A stretch of 8,799 bases of DNA from Acidobacteriota bacterium. Lineage in GTDB: Bacteria > Acidobacteriota > Blastocatellia > Pyrinomonadales > Pyrinomonadaceae. This document shows positions 1 through 6,179 of this stretch, piece after piece (position 1 is the stretch's first letter; every line of letters begins with the position of its first letter). Below the pieces are notes generated by a model, which had not been told where the DNA came from, searched no databases, and was given only the letters and a program-made list of their open reading frames with translations. A program made the translations under genes and the position numbers. The stretch covers positions 1-8,799 of the forward strand of contig JABFSB010000335.1 in NCBI GenBank assembly GCA_013140875.1, in the 5' to 3' direction.

Positions 1-1002
1 CGGAATTGACAGGCTGGCAATATTCGCTCCTCGTGCAGTTTTGTCCTCCAGGGCTTTCAACTGCATCGCGGCCATGTTGAATTGGGGTTGGTATTTTCGG
101 TCGACTTTTGGGATCGTTTTTAGAAAGTTTTCCCAACCTTTGTCATACGCGTTCCAATTTTTCAATAGCGATTCCTTCAAAGAATCGGCCGCGACATTTC
201 TGGCGTCTGCCGCACTCTTGCCGAAACCCAGAGCAATATGAACCAACATTGTCCACGCTCTAGGCTTTGGATCCCACTTAGGTCGAATTGCAAAATCCGC
301 GACCTGAACGATGTTTCCATTTGCAGCCTTTTCGTAGCCAACAATCTCTCCTTTACTTCGAAGCTGGGTCAGTCCGTCATTCACTCCTAAAAAACCATTC
401 GCCATTATTCCGCCAAAGCCCCCTTGAGCAATAACGGCCAACGCAGTATCGCCGTCGGAGGAGTGAAGAATATTCTTTTCGACCCATCCATTGTCATGCA
501 TGCCGCTATTGTTAATGGAAGGATCAAAATAAAGAAATAGTTTTAAATCCTTGCTTTTAGCCTGGAAGTAAACCGACAAAACAATAGCGTTTCGCGTCGG
601 GTCGGTGAAATAGGTCTTTCGAATTTCCCATTCACCACTTTTAGCGGTGTTCCTTTGTTCAAATCTAAGCGTTTGTCCGTACATCGGATCGATCCAACCG
701 GTCGAATCATCGATCTCCGTTTCAACTTTGTGAGTTTTCGTGTTCAAGACCATGAACTGCAGTAAATGCACATTCGCGACCGTCACATCCGGATAATAGA
801 CCTCGGTCATCACGCCCTGGGCCAACGTGAACCAAACTTTTGATTCGAGACTGACGGAGGTGCCGACGGCTTGTTTGCCGGCGGTGGCCCACTGAGCGTC
901 TTTTCCGGGGCCGCCGGGAGCGAGCGTCTGAGCGTTCAAGCCCGCGAAGAAGCAGAACAGCAGCGAAAACAAAAATGCGCAGCGAATCATAAATGAACCC
1001 AT
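1..1002 (-). CDS. GH15 glucodextranase/glucoamylase-like enzyme, N-terminal part (C-terminus beyond the left edge)
   Basis: The visible 334 codons are open to the window edge. Residues 1-24 form a signal peptide: a hydrophobic core rich in Phe and Leu, then a likely cut after LNA before QT. The mature start (GGPGKDAQWATAGKQAVGTS) and the following SKVWFTLAQGVMTEVYYPDV stretch are characteristic of the glucodextranase N domain, the beta-sandwich preceding the catalytic (alpha/alpha)6 barrel of bacterial GH15 enzymes. The stretch LKALEDKTARGANIASLSIP, ending at the edge, is where the barrel begins, so both catalytic glutamates lie outside. Family members usually have about 700-800 residues. Expected reaction: release of glucose from non-reducing ends of alpha-glucans, outside the cytoplasm. 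The ATG at 1002 was chosen; an in-frame ATG at 990 gives nearly the same signal peptide. A weak AGGG lies 11 nt upstream of 1002. Specificity (alpha-1,4 or alpha-1,6) cannot be told. Confidence 0.9.
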   Translation of the reverse strand, partial: MGSFMIRCAFLFSLLFCFFAGLNAQTLAPGGPGKDAQWATAGKQAVGTSVSLESKVWFTLAQGVMTEVYYPDVTVANVHLLQFMVLNTKTHKVETEIDDSTGWIDPMYGQTLRFEQRNTAKSGEWEIRKTYFTDPTRNAIVLSVYFQAKSKDLKLFLYFDPSINNSGMHDNGWVEKNILHSSDGDTALAVIAQGGFGGIMANGFLGVNDGLTQLRSKGEIVGYEKAANGNIVQVADFAIRPKWDPKPRAWTMLVHIALGFGKSAADARNVAADSLKESLLKNWNAYDKGWENFLKTIPKVDRKYQPQFNMAAMQLKALEDKTARGANIASLSIP

Positions 1003-1017
1003 AAAAAATAAAACCCT

Positions 1018-1093
1018 GTTTAGAGGCGGGCTTGGCCCGCCGATGGGGCATAAAATCCAGAGTTGGATCGGCGGGCAAAGCCCGCCTCTAAAC
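1018..1093. repeat. REP/BIME-like double-hairpin element between the GH13 and GH15 genes
   Basis: Two 27-nt arms (1018-1044 and 1067-1093) are inverted copies that match at 26 of 27 positions, around a 22-nt centre (1045-1066). Each arm is itself a hairpin: GGCGGGC, a 3-nt loop, GCCCGCC (1025-1041 with loop TTG, 1070-1086 with loop AAA). A pair of inverted, individually palindromic GC-rich units in a gap is the layout of bacterial interspersed mosaic elements, whose units are usually mobilised by RAYT (IS200-like) transposases. It starts 10 nt after the upstream GH13 gene ends and stops 15 nt before the GH15 start codon. In the mRNA it could protect the GH13 message from 3' decay or reduce read-through. 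The structure is seen directly; the family assignment and role are inferred. Confidence 0.85.
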
Positions 1094-1102
1094 CCGATGA
1101 TT

Positions 1103-2512
1103 TTATTTTTTCCTGAAAATACGAAAGCCGTAGGACTCCAAATTCAATGTCGGCGGAAGCGAAGTGTCTTTCGCCGTGACTCTCGCCTTTTCGTCGTCGG
1201 GCGGCATTGGTTTGCCGTAGTCGGGCGTTATGTCTTGAAAAGTGCCGTTCACTTGGACCGAACCATTGAATGGCGTGTTCGAAAGATTGATCGCGACGAT
1301 GATCTCTTCGCTTCCCTGCTTTCTTGAAAAAGTTGCAACGCGATTCTCATCGGAATTTTTCAGCCACGTTAAAGATCCTCGTCGCAAAGCGGCGCTTTGC
1401 TTTCGCAATGCGACCATCGCCTTATAGAATTTTGGGAATTCGGGACGACGAACTTCGGTTTGCCAAAAGATCGGCATTTTTTCGAATAGTGCCGGATAGC
1501 CGCTTTCGGTCGTGTCTCCGTTTTCCATTCCGTTATAGATAAGTGGAACGCCGTCCAACGTGAAGATCAGGGCTTGGGCCGCAAGTGCACCTTTTTCACC
1601 GAACCGCGCAATGGCCCGGCGTTCGTCGTGGTTGTCGGAGAAACGCATCCGGAGCGAACCTTTCGGAAACGTTTTCGCCTGGTCTTCCCATATTTTTCTG
1701 ATGCCCGAGGCCGGAGCATCGCCGTGAAGCGTTCGGTCCAACGCATGATGAAGTTCCCACGAATAATCAAGGTCGAACGCTTTTACGAGCAGGTCGGCCT
1801 TTTCTGCTTCGGCCAGCCAGATGGTGTCGGCTTTTACCTTGTCGACCTCTGCCCGAGCTTCGTCCCAGAAATCGGTCGGGATCATCAGCGCGACGTCGCA
1901 GCGAAATCCGTCAAGGCCGTAATCGCGCACCCAGCTCTTCAGGTTTTCTATGATGTATTTCCTCACAGCCGGCTTGGAGTAATCCAAACCCGCGACATCG
2001 GCCCAATCGGCAACCGGCGGAATTATTTCACCCTTCTCGTTTTTTTTATAAAACTCGGGGTTCGTTTTTATCAAAGCGTTGTCCCACGCGGTATGATTGA
2101 CTACAACGTCGATGATCACCTTCATTCCGCGTTCGTGCGCCTCGGCGATGAGGCGCTTCAAATCATCCGGCGTGCCGTAATCCGGATTTACTCCGTAATA
2201 ATCCCGCACCGCGTAAGGCGATCCGATAGTTCCTTTTTTCTTCTCCTGCCCGATCGGATGAACCGGCATCAACCACAGGACGGTAACGCCCAGCGTGTTC
2301 AGTCTGTCGAGATCCGCCGTGATCGAATTGAAATCGCCTTTTTGCGAATATTGCCGCTCAAAGATCTGATAAATGACCGCATCGCGAATCCATTCCTGCG
2401 AGGTTTTCGCCTGTTCTTTCGAAACATCGCGCGACGGGATCGCCTGCGAATTTATAAAAGCCGAGATAAAAACCAGAGCGAAAATCACGTGAAAAAGTCT
2501 TTGAATTTTCAT
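1103..2512 (-). CDS. Secreted GH13 alpha-amylase family glycosidase (B)
   Basis: This 469-residue protein has a signal peptide (residues 1-24, core HVIFALVFISAFI, likely cut after SQA). The TIM barrel starts near residue 42 (RDAVIYQIFERQYS). The GH13 conserved regions are in order: region I DVVVNH at 135-140; region II GFRCDVALM with nucleophile Asp206; region III WLAEAEK with acid/base Glu235; region IV FSDNHDERR with His295 and Asp296. The domain B end reads VAGLDYSKP. A short beta domain C closes the protein from about residue 385. Expected role: hydrolysis of alpha-1,4-glucans outside the cytoplasm. The LAEAE form of region III, followed by FDLDYSWEL, recalls a GH13 group I cannot assign to a numbered subfamily. 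The ATG at 2512 is fixed by the signal peptide, but no clear ribosome binding site precedes it. It follows the transporter after 214 nt and precedes the GH15 gene after 100 nt. Confidence 0.93.
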   Translation of the reverse strand: MKIQRLFHVIFALVFISAFINSQAIPSRDVSKEQAKTSQEWIRDAVIYQIFERQYSQKGDFNSITADLDRLNTLGVTVLWLMPVHPIGQEKKKGTIGSPYAVRDYYGVNPDYGTPDDLKRLIAEAHERGMKVIIDVVVNHTAWDNALIKTNPEFYKKNEKGEIIPPVADWADVAGLDYSKPAVRKYIIENLKSWVRDYGLDGFRCDVALMIPTDFWDEARAEVDKVKADTIWLAEAEKADLLVKAFDLDYSWELHHALDRTLHGDAPASGIRKIWEDQAKTFPKGSLRMRFSDNHDERRAIARFGEKGALAAQALIFTLDGVPLIYNGMENGDTTESGYPALFEKMPIFWQTEVRRPEFPKFYKAMVALRKQSAALRRGSLTWLKNSDENRVATFSRKQGSEEIIVAINLSNTPFNGSVQVNGTFQDITPDYGKPMPPDDEKARVTAKDTSLPPTLNLESYGFRIFRKK

Positions 2513-2688
2513 ATTTTTAGAACAGGATCAATGAGAAAGCGCGCACGGCGTGATTTATGATCTTTTTTGTCTTCCCTTCGAGTCCTATGAGTAAACCTTT
2601 TTTGTTTTAAAACACGAAGGACGCAAAGCAGAAGAACCACAACGGACACCGAGAAAATCAACCACCCAAGATCGACGGCCCGGATCAT
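2509..2688 (-). CDS. Doubtful 59-codon frame upstream of GH13 B, with ATGA stop/start overlap
   Basis: An ATG at 2688 opens 59 codons ending in TGA at 2509-2511, which overlaps the ATG of the GH13 gene as ATGA, the usual sign of translational coupling. The predicted product has one hydrophobic segment (about residues 8-27, including WLIFSVSVVVLLLCVL) and a very basic tail of about 30 residues rich in Lys, Arg and His (QKRFTHRTRREDKKDHKSRR), the layout of a small single-pass membrane protein. Against it: the hydrophobic part is the direct translation of the low-complexity repeat at 2611-2656, which would give Val/Leu-rich peptides wherever it is read, and the nearest Shine-Dalgarno-like AGGA lies 11 nt upstream. 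It may be a chance frame. It is listed because it fills most of an otherwise empty gap and GH13 B lacks its own ribosome binding site. Confidence 0.25.
   Translation of the reverse strand: MIRAVDLGWLIFSVSVVVLLLCVLRVLKQKRFTHRTRREDKKDHKSRRARFLIDPVLKI
2603..2614. other. 12-bp perfect palindrome in the gap upstream of GH13 B
   Basis: The sequence TGTTTTAAAACA is a perfect palindrome about 90 nt upstream of the GH13 B start codon. It abuts the low-complexity repeat at 2611-2656. It could be a regulator site, or merely the edge of the repeat, whose relatives often end in A/T runs. No partner site was found and no promoter can be placed beside it, so an operator role is speculative. Confidence 0.2.
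2611..2656 (-). repeat. Dispersed low-complexity repeat, copy 1 (CTTCGTG/CTTTGCG type)
   Basis: Read on the minus strand, this stretch is a chain of similar short words: CGGTGTCCGTTGTGG, then TTCTTCTGCTTTGCG, then TCCTTCGTGTT. It shares the pattern CTGCTTYGCGTC with the copy at 6120-6150, in the same orientation relative to the gene downstream. Such chains (CTTCGTGTCCTTCGTG and relatives) recur in gaps of many environmental bacterial genomes. That recurrence is from memory and only two copies can be seen here. It lies between the transporter and GH13 B. Confidence 0.55.
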
Positions 2689-2726
2689 CCAAACACTTGT
2701 CCTGGTAAAAAACTTCGATCACATCT

Positions 2727-4067
2727 CTAGTGTCCGCCGCCCGTCGGAACGGCTTCAATTTTTGTTGCGCCTACATCTTTAACTATATAAACCGTCGCGG
2801 CTGCGATCAGCATCGAGACTCCACCGAGCACGACGACATTTATCGGCTTGCCGCCGAGAATTCCTTCATAGATCTGCGGGATCAGAAACGACATAACAAC
2901 CTGCGGGATAACGATAAACAGATTGAATACGCCCATATAAACGCCCATGCGCTCGGGTTTGATCGCTCCGGCAAGTATCACGTAGGGCATCGAAAGGATC
3001 GAAGCCCACGCAATGCCGACGCCCGCCATTCCGAGCAGCAAAACGAATTTGTTTGCCGCAAACAAAGTCGAAATAAGTCCCAGACCGCCCAGTGCGAGAC
3101 AGATAACGTGGACTGTCTTTCGGCTTGTTTTGGTCGCAAGCCACGGAATCATAAAGGCGAGAAGAAAACAAACGACATTGTAAAAGGCGAACATCAATCC
3201 GCCCCACTCCGTGCCTTCCTTAAAAAGCTCCGGTGTTGCTTTTTCATCTACCGCACCGAACACACCTTTTGCCACGCTGATGCCGTAATACTGCCACATG
3301 CACGGCAAAGCGAACCAGGTGAAAAATTGGACGACCGCAAGCTGCTTCATCGTCGTCGGCATGTCGCGAAGAGCTTCACCAATCTCGCGAAGCAGCGAGC
3401 CGACAAGATTACCTTCTTTTTGCTTTGCTCGAAACGCTTCCATGTCCTCCGGCGGATATTCGTGCGAGGTAAAAACCGTCCAAAGCACGGCGGCAAGGAA
3501 AAAAACTCCGCCGAAGCTGAACGCGATAAGCGTAGAGTAAGGAATTCCGCTTGCCATCACCCCGACCACGCCCATTGCCGTCAATATGAAAGGAAGAGCG
3601 TTAGCCAGCGTTTGTCCGATCCCGATAAAGAAAGACTGCATCACAAACCCGAGAGTCCGCTGATCCTCCGGCAGATTGTCCGCGACAAAGGCGCGGAACG
3701 GTTCCATCGTGATGTTGATCGACGCGTCCAAAATCCAAAGCAGTCCGGCCGCAATCCAAAGTACGGAAGAATTCGGCATTGCGATCAACGCAAGACTGGC
3801 AATGATCGCACCGATCAAAAAGAACGGCCGCCGCCGTCCAAGCCGTGTCCATGTACGGTCGCTGAGCGCTCCGACGATCGGCTGAATCAGCAGACCGGTT
3901 ATCGGTCCGGCCAGCCATAAATATGGAAGGTTCGCTTCATCGGCCCCGAGATATTTGTAGATCGGGGACATATTTGCAAGCTGCAAACCCCAGCCGAACT
4001 GGATTCCGAGAAATCCGAAACTCATGTTCCAGATCTGAAGAAAAGACAGGCGTGGTTTGTTTTGCAT
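2727..4067 (-). CDS. MFS sugar transporter, GPH/SLC45-like, probably for maltose or short maltodextrins
   Basis: The 446-residue protein is strongly hydrophobic, with about 12 membrane segments. It opens with SFLQIWNMSFGFLGIQFGWG, typical of SLC45/GPH-like sugar permeases found beside alpha-glucan genes. The loop between helices 2 and 3 carries an MFS motif A variant, GALSDRTWTRLGRRRP (residues 66-81). Helix 4 and its following loop hold LDASINITMEPFRAFVAD (113-130), another mark of this group. A central cytoplasmic loop (about 200-240) divides the two halves. Expected role: cation-coupled import across the inner membrane; the substrate is inferred from the neighbours. The start is set by the ribosome binding site: AAGGTG at 4071-4076 sits just ahead of the ATG at 4067, while the in-frame GTG at 4073 is the last half of that same site and is unlikely to be used. 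It lies 14 nt after the small membrane protein gene. Confidence 0.92.
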   Translation of the reverse strand: MQNKPRLSFLQIWNMSFGFLGIQFGWGLQLANMSPIYKYLGADEANLPYLWLAGPITGLLIQPIVGALSDRTWTRLGRRRPFFLIGAIIASLALIAMPNSSVLWIAAGLLWILDASINITMEPFRAFVADNLPEDQRTLGFVMQSFFIGIGQTLANALPFILTAMGVVGVMASGIPYSTLIAFSFGGVFFLAAVLWTVFTSHEYPPEDMEAFRAKQKEGNLVGSLLREIGEALRDMPTTMKQLAVVQFFTWFALPCMWQYYGISVAKGVFGAVDEKATPELFKEGTEWGGLMFAFYNVVCFLLAFMIPWLATKTSRKTVHVICLALGGLGLISTLFAANKFVLLLGMAGVGIAWASILSMPYVILAGAIKPERMGVYMGVFNLFIVIPQVVMSFLIPQIYEGILGGKPINVVVLGGVSMLIAAATVYIVKDVGATKIEAVPTGGGH

Positions 4068-4070
4068 AAG

Positions 4071-4076
4071 CACCTT
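4071..4076 (-). promoter_or_regulatory. Ribosome binding site that decides the transporter start
   Basis: Minus-strand AAGGTG, with five nt between AAGG and the ATG at 4067. It contains the alternative GTG start (4071-4073), so initiation at the ATG is the better reading and shortens the longest frame by two codons. Confidence 0.65.
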
Positions 4077-4081
4077 GATTG

Positions 4082-4261
4082 TTAAGTTTTTGGACCGCCG
4101 AAATACTTTATGGCCGAAAGGATTATTACTAAAAGAACGATCGCAACTCCGATCGCGATAACCGCGTTACTTAGAGCCGCCTGAGCAGGTGTCCTTGCGG
4201 CCAGGCCAAGCAAAATGAATCCGGCACCCATTGCGGCCCCGATCAGAATCAGGCTGCGCAT
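4082..4261 (-). CDS. Small two-helix membrane protein of unknown function (59 residues)
   Basis: A complete 59-codon frame fills almost the whole gap between GH13 D and the transporter. It begins MRSLILIGAAMGAGFILLGL (first membrane helix about residues 3-21), has a short polar turn (ARTPAQ, 22-27), a second helix (about 32-52, including VIAIGVAIVLLVIIL), and ends KYFGGPKT. The start is well supported: GGAG at 4269-4272 lies 7 nt upstream, inside the last codons of GH13 D, whose stop codon is 4 nt away, so the two are probably translationally coupled. The transporter ATG follows 14 nt after its stop. Function is not recognised. The position suggests a partner or accessory of the permease, or an inner-membrane helper of the locus. 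A chance frame is less likely given the spacing, the ribosome binding site and the clean helix-turn-helix hydrophobicity. Confidence 0.75.
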   Translation of the reverse strand: MRSLILIGAAMGAGFILLGLAARTPAQAALSNAVIAIGVAIVLLVIILSAIKYFGGPKT

Positions 4262-4265
4262 AAAG

Positions 4266-6179
4266 CTACTCCGGTTTAAGAATCACGGCCGATCTTGCCG
4301 GTATATCGAGATGTACTTTTCCCTGCGAGACGTTAGTTCGAATGCTGCCGGCGATCTGATCGGTCAAACCTGAGCCTTCGCGTATCGGTTTGATCATCGA
4401 AACATCGAACGCGACTTTTGCCGGTTTGCTGTCGTTATTTATTACGATGATGACGGCGGAAGTATTTGTAACTCGGGCGTAGGCCATTTGCTGCTCTTCG
4501 TCAAGAAGATCGAGCGTGCTGCCGCGACGGAGCGGCTCAAGATTTCTTCGTATTTCGCCGAGCTTTGCAAGATAGTTCCAGACATCGTTCTCCCACGCGG
4601 TGCGGCCCGGCGCGGTAAAAGCGTTACGAGCATCACCCGGAAATCCACCGGGAAATTCACGGCGGTTATCCGGGTCCGGGCCGCCGGGCATTGCCAGTTC
4701 GTCGCCGTAATAAAGCAGCGGCGTGCCGCGTGATGTCATTATCAGCGTCTGCGCCAGTTTCAGCCCTTCCGCCGTCGCACCCGGCTCATTCATAAACCGC
4801 GGCATGTCGTGGACGCCGAGGAAAGTTACCAGTGCCGAAGACTTGGGATAAAGCCAGTCTTTCGCAAAGATCTGGGAAACTTCCCGAACGGGCTGCCCCC
4901 GGGCGAAAACGTTTCTTATCGGATAGAACAGGCCGAAATCGTAAACCGTGTCTATTTCGGTATCGATCCCGTCGTGGCCCCGGCGGCCTTTCTGGAAATA
5001 TGAAAGCAATACCGGATCGCCGTCGAAAAGCTCGCCAAGAATATTTACTTTTGGAAATTCACGATGCACCGCCGCTCCCCATTTCGACCAATAGGAACGC
5101 GGCACGTGCGGCAGCGTGTCCATTCTAATAGCGTCAAAACCGACCTGGGCCATCCACCATAGAGAATTTTGGATCAAATACTTTTCAACCTCGGGATCGT
5201 TCTGATTCAGGTCGGGCAAAATGTCGATAAACCAGCCGTCGATATTTCGTTTCTGTGTTTGATAGGTCGCACGCGGATTCATCGCGGTCCATTTTTGCCA
5301 GTTATTTGAAAGGTGATTTTGAACAGTGCCGTTAAACCACGTCGGCGTCGGCGGATCTTCGGCCCAGGGGTGATACGGGCCTGTGTGATTGACGACTTGA
5401 TCCTGCAGGACGATGATGCCGGTTTGATGTGCCTTTCGGACGAGTTCCTTGAGCTTTGCCATATCGCCCAGGTGTTCATCCAACGCGTAAAAATCTACGG
5501 CTCCGTAGCCGTGATAACCGGTCGTTTCCGGCATATCAGGATAAGTTTCTTTTGTGTCCGGCCGATCGGCGTTGTCGTAAACCGGTGTGGTCCAAATAGC
5601 GCTCGCACCGAGCGATTTTATGTACGGGAGCTTATCGATAACACCTTGTAGATCGCCGCCGTGATAATGCCGGCCTTTTTTTCGATCGTACAATCCTTTA
5701 GATTTCGCCGGATCGTTATTCGCGGTGTCGCCGTCGGCAAAGCGGTCGGTCATCAGAAAGTAAATTACGTCATCCGGCATGAAACCCTGATAATTCCCAA
5801 GCCGCGGCTGCGGAGCGAAGATGCCGAACTGCGCGTTCACCGTTCCACTAGGTCCGGTTATCTTGAGGGTATAATTTCCGACCTGAACATTTTCGGCGAT
5901 TTTGAGATCGGCAAACAGATAATGCCCGTTCGCGCTGGTCTTGAAATTTGAAGCGGTTATGCCGGGATTGTTAGTCTCGATCTTCGCACCGGCCAGATTG
6001 CTGCCTTTGATCAGCACGCGGACCGGGCCGATCGTGCTGCCGACCCACCAGTTCGGCGGATCTACTTTTTCGACAGTTGGCGATTGGGCGGCAACGACAA
6101 AGCCCAAAAAAAGAAACATCCCGCAAAGACGCAAAGACGCGAAGCAGGAATGAGGGTTAGTTCTATAATTTTCTGCCAT
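4266..6179 (-). CDS. Secreted GH13 enzyme of the cyclomaltodextrinase/neopullulanase type (D)
   Basis: The 637-residue protein starts with a signal-like segment (hydrophobic FLFLGFVVAA to residue 31, likely cut before QSP). Residues about 35-122 form a beta domain opening with VDPPNWWVG, the mark of the cyclomaltodextrinase N-terminal domain. The barrel begins near 136 (DDVIYFLMTDRFADGD). Conserved regions: I DQVVNH 260-265; V LPDLN 321-325; II GFDAIRMDT with nucleophile Asp354; III ILGE with acid/base Glu383; IV FLGVHD with His457 and Asp458. Domain C follows from about 555. Expected role: cleavage of maltooligosaccharides, cyclodextrins or pullulan outside the cytoplasm. The ATG at 6179 has GGAG 4 nt upstream (6184-6187) and overlaps the malQ end by 17 nt. 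Residues 9-20 are encoded by a low-complexity repeat, so Met21 (6119) is an alternative start, but it lacks a ribosome binding site and positive residues before the hydrophobic core. Confidence 0.92.
   Translation of the reverse strand: MAENYRTNPHSCFASLRLCGMFLFLGFVVAAQSPTVEKVDPPNWWVGSTIGPVRVLIKGSNLAGAKIETNNPGITASNFKTSANGHYLFADLKIAENVQVGNYTLKITGPSGTVNAQFGIFAPQPRLGNYQGFMPDDVIYFLMTDRFADGDTANNDPAKSKGLYDRKKGRHYHGGDLQGVIDKLPYIKSLGASAIWTTPVYDNADRPDTKETYPDMPETTGYHGYGAVDFYALDEHLGDMAKLKELVRKAHQTGIIVLQDQVVNHTGPYHPWAEDPPTPTWFNGTVQNHLSNNWQKWTAMNPRATYQTQKRNIDGWFIDILPDLNQNDPEVEKYLIQNSLWWMAQVGFDAIRMDTLPHVPRSYWSKWGAAVHREFPKVNILGELFDGDPVLLSYFQKGRRGHDGIDTEIDTVYDFGLFYPIRNVFARGQPVREVSQIFAKDWLYPKSSALVTFLGVHDMPRFMNEPGATAEGLKLAQTLIMTSRGTPLLYYGDELAMPGGPDPDNRREFPGGFPGDARNAFTAPGRTAWENDVWNYLAKLGEIRRNLEPLRRGSTLDLLDEEQQMAYARVTNTSAVIIVINNDSKPAKVAFDVSMIKPIREGSGLTDQIAGSIRTNVSQGKVHLDIPARSAVILKPE
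4269..4272 (-). promoter_or_regulatory. Shine-Dalgarno site of the small membrane protein gene
   Basis: Minus-strand GGAG, 7 nt ahead of the ATG at 4261 and directly before the TAG stop of GH13 D. Ribosomes finishing D would sit on this site, which favours coupled translation. Confidence 0.65.
6120..6150 (-). repeat. Dispersed low-complexity repeat, copy 2, inside the 5' end of GH13 D
   Basis: On the minus strand it reads CCTGCTTCGCG, TCTTTGCG, TCTTTGCGGG. Seen on the plus strand it is an 8-bp tandem: CGCAAAGA at 6122-6129 and 6130-6137, then a degenerate third unit, 6138-6145. It shares CTGCTTYGCGTC with the copy at 2611-2656. It encodes residues 9-20 of D, just ahead of the hydrophobic core of the signal peptide. 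Because 8 is not a multiple of 3, gain or loss of a unit would put the first ATG out of frame with the rest of the gene. Confidence 0.6.

Noticed and set aside
722..1078. Minus-strand frame of 118 codons overlapping the GH15 start
   Set aside because: It runs in another frame through the double-hairpin element and the GH15 signal peptide; the GH15 frame has clear homology and this one has none.
1018..1093. Classical rho-independent terminator after GH13 B
   Set aside because: The hairpins are GC-rich but neither is followed directly by a T run on the minus strand; the nearest T-rich stretch starts about 10-15 nt later, next to the GH15 start codon. The paired-palindrome layout fits REP/BIME better.
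1574..2560. Long open frame on the plus strand opposite GH13 B (328 codons)
   Set aside because: Antisense shadow of a gene with intact GH13 motifs; the product has no recognisable domain and runs past the true gene into the gap.
2513..2726. Promoter for GH13 B in the 214-nt gap
   Set aside because: TTTACT near 2590 and CATAAA near 2555 are about 30 nt apart, too far for a sigma-70 pair, and no other convincing pair was found.
2730..3920. Long open frame on the plus strand opposite the transporter (396 codons)
   Set aside because: It is the antisense shadow of a clearly recognisable MFS gene. Its product is full of Arg, His and Asn with no family signature or hydrophobic pattern.
4071..4073. 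GTG as start of the transporter
   Set aside because: It lies within the likely ribosome binding site AAGGTG, and the ATG two codons later has proper spacing.
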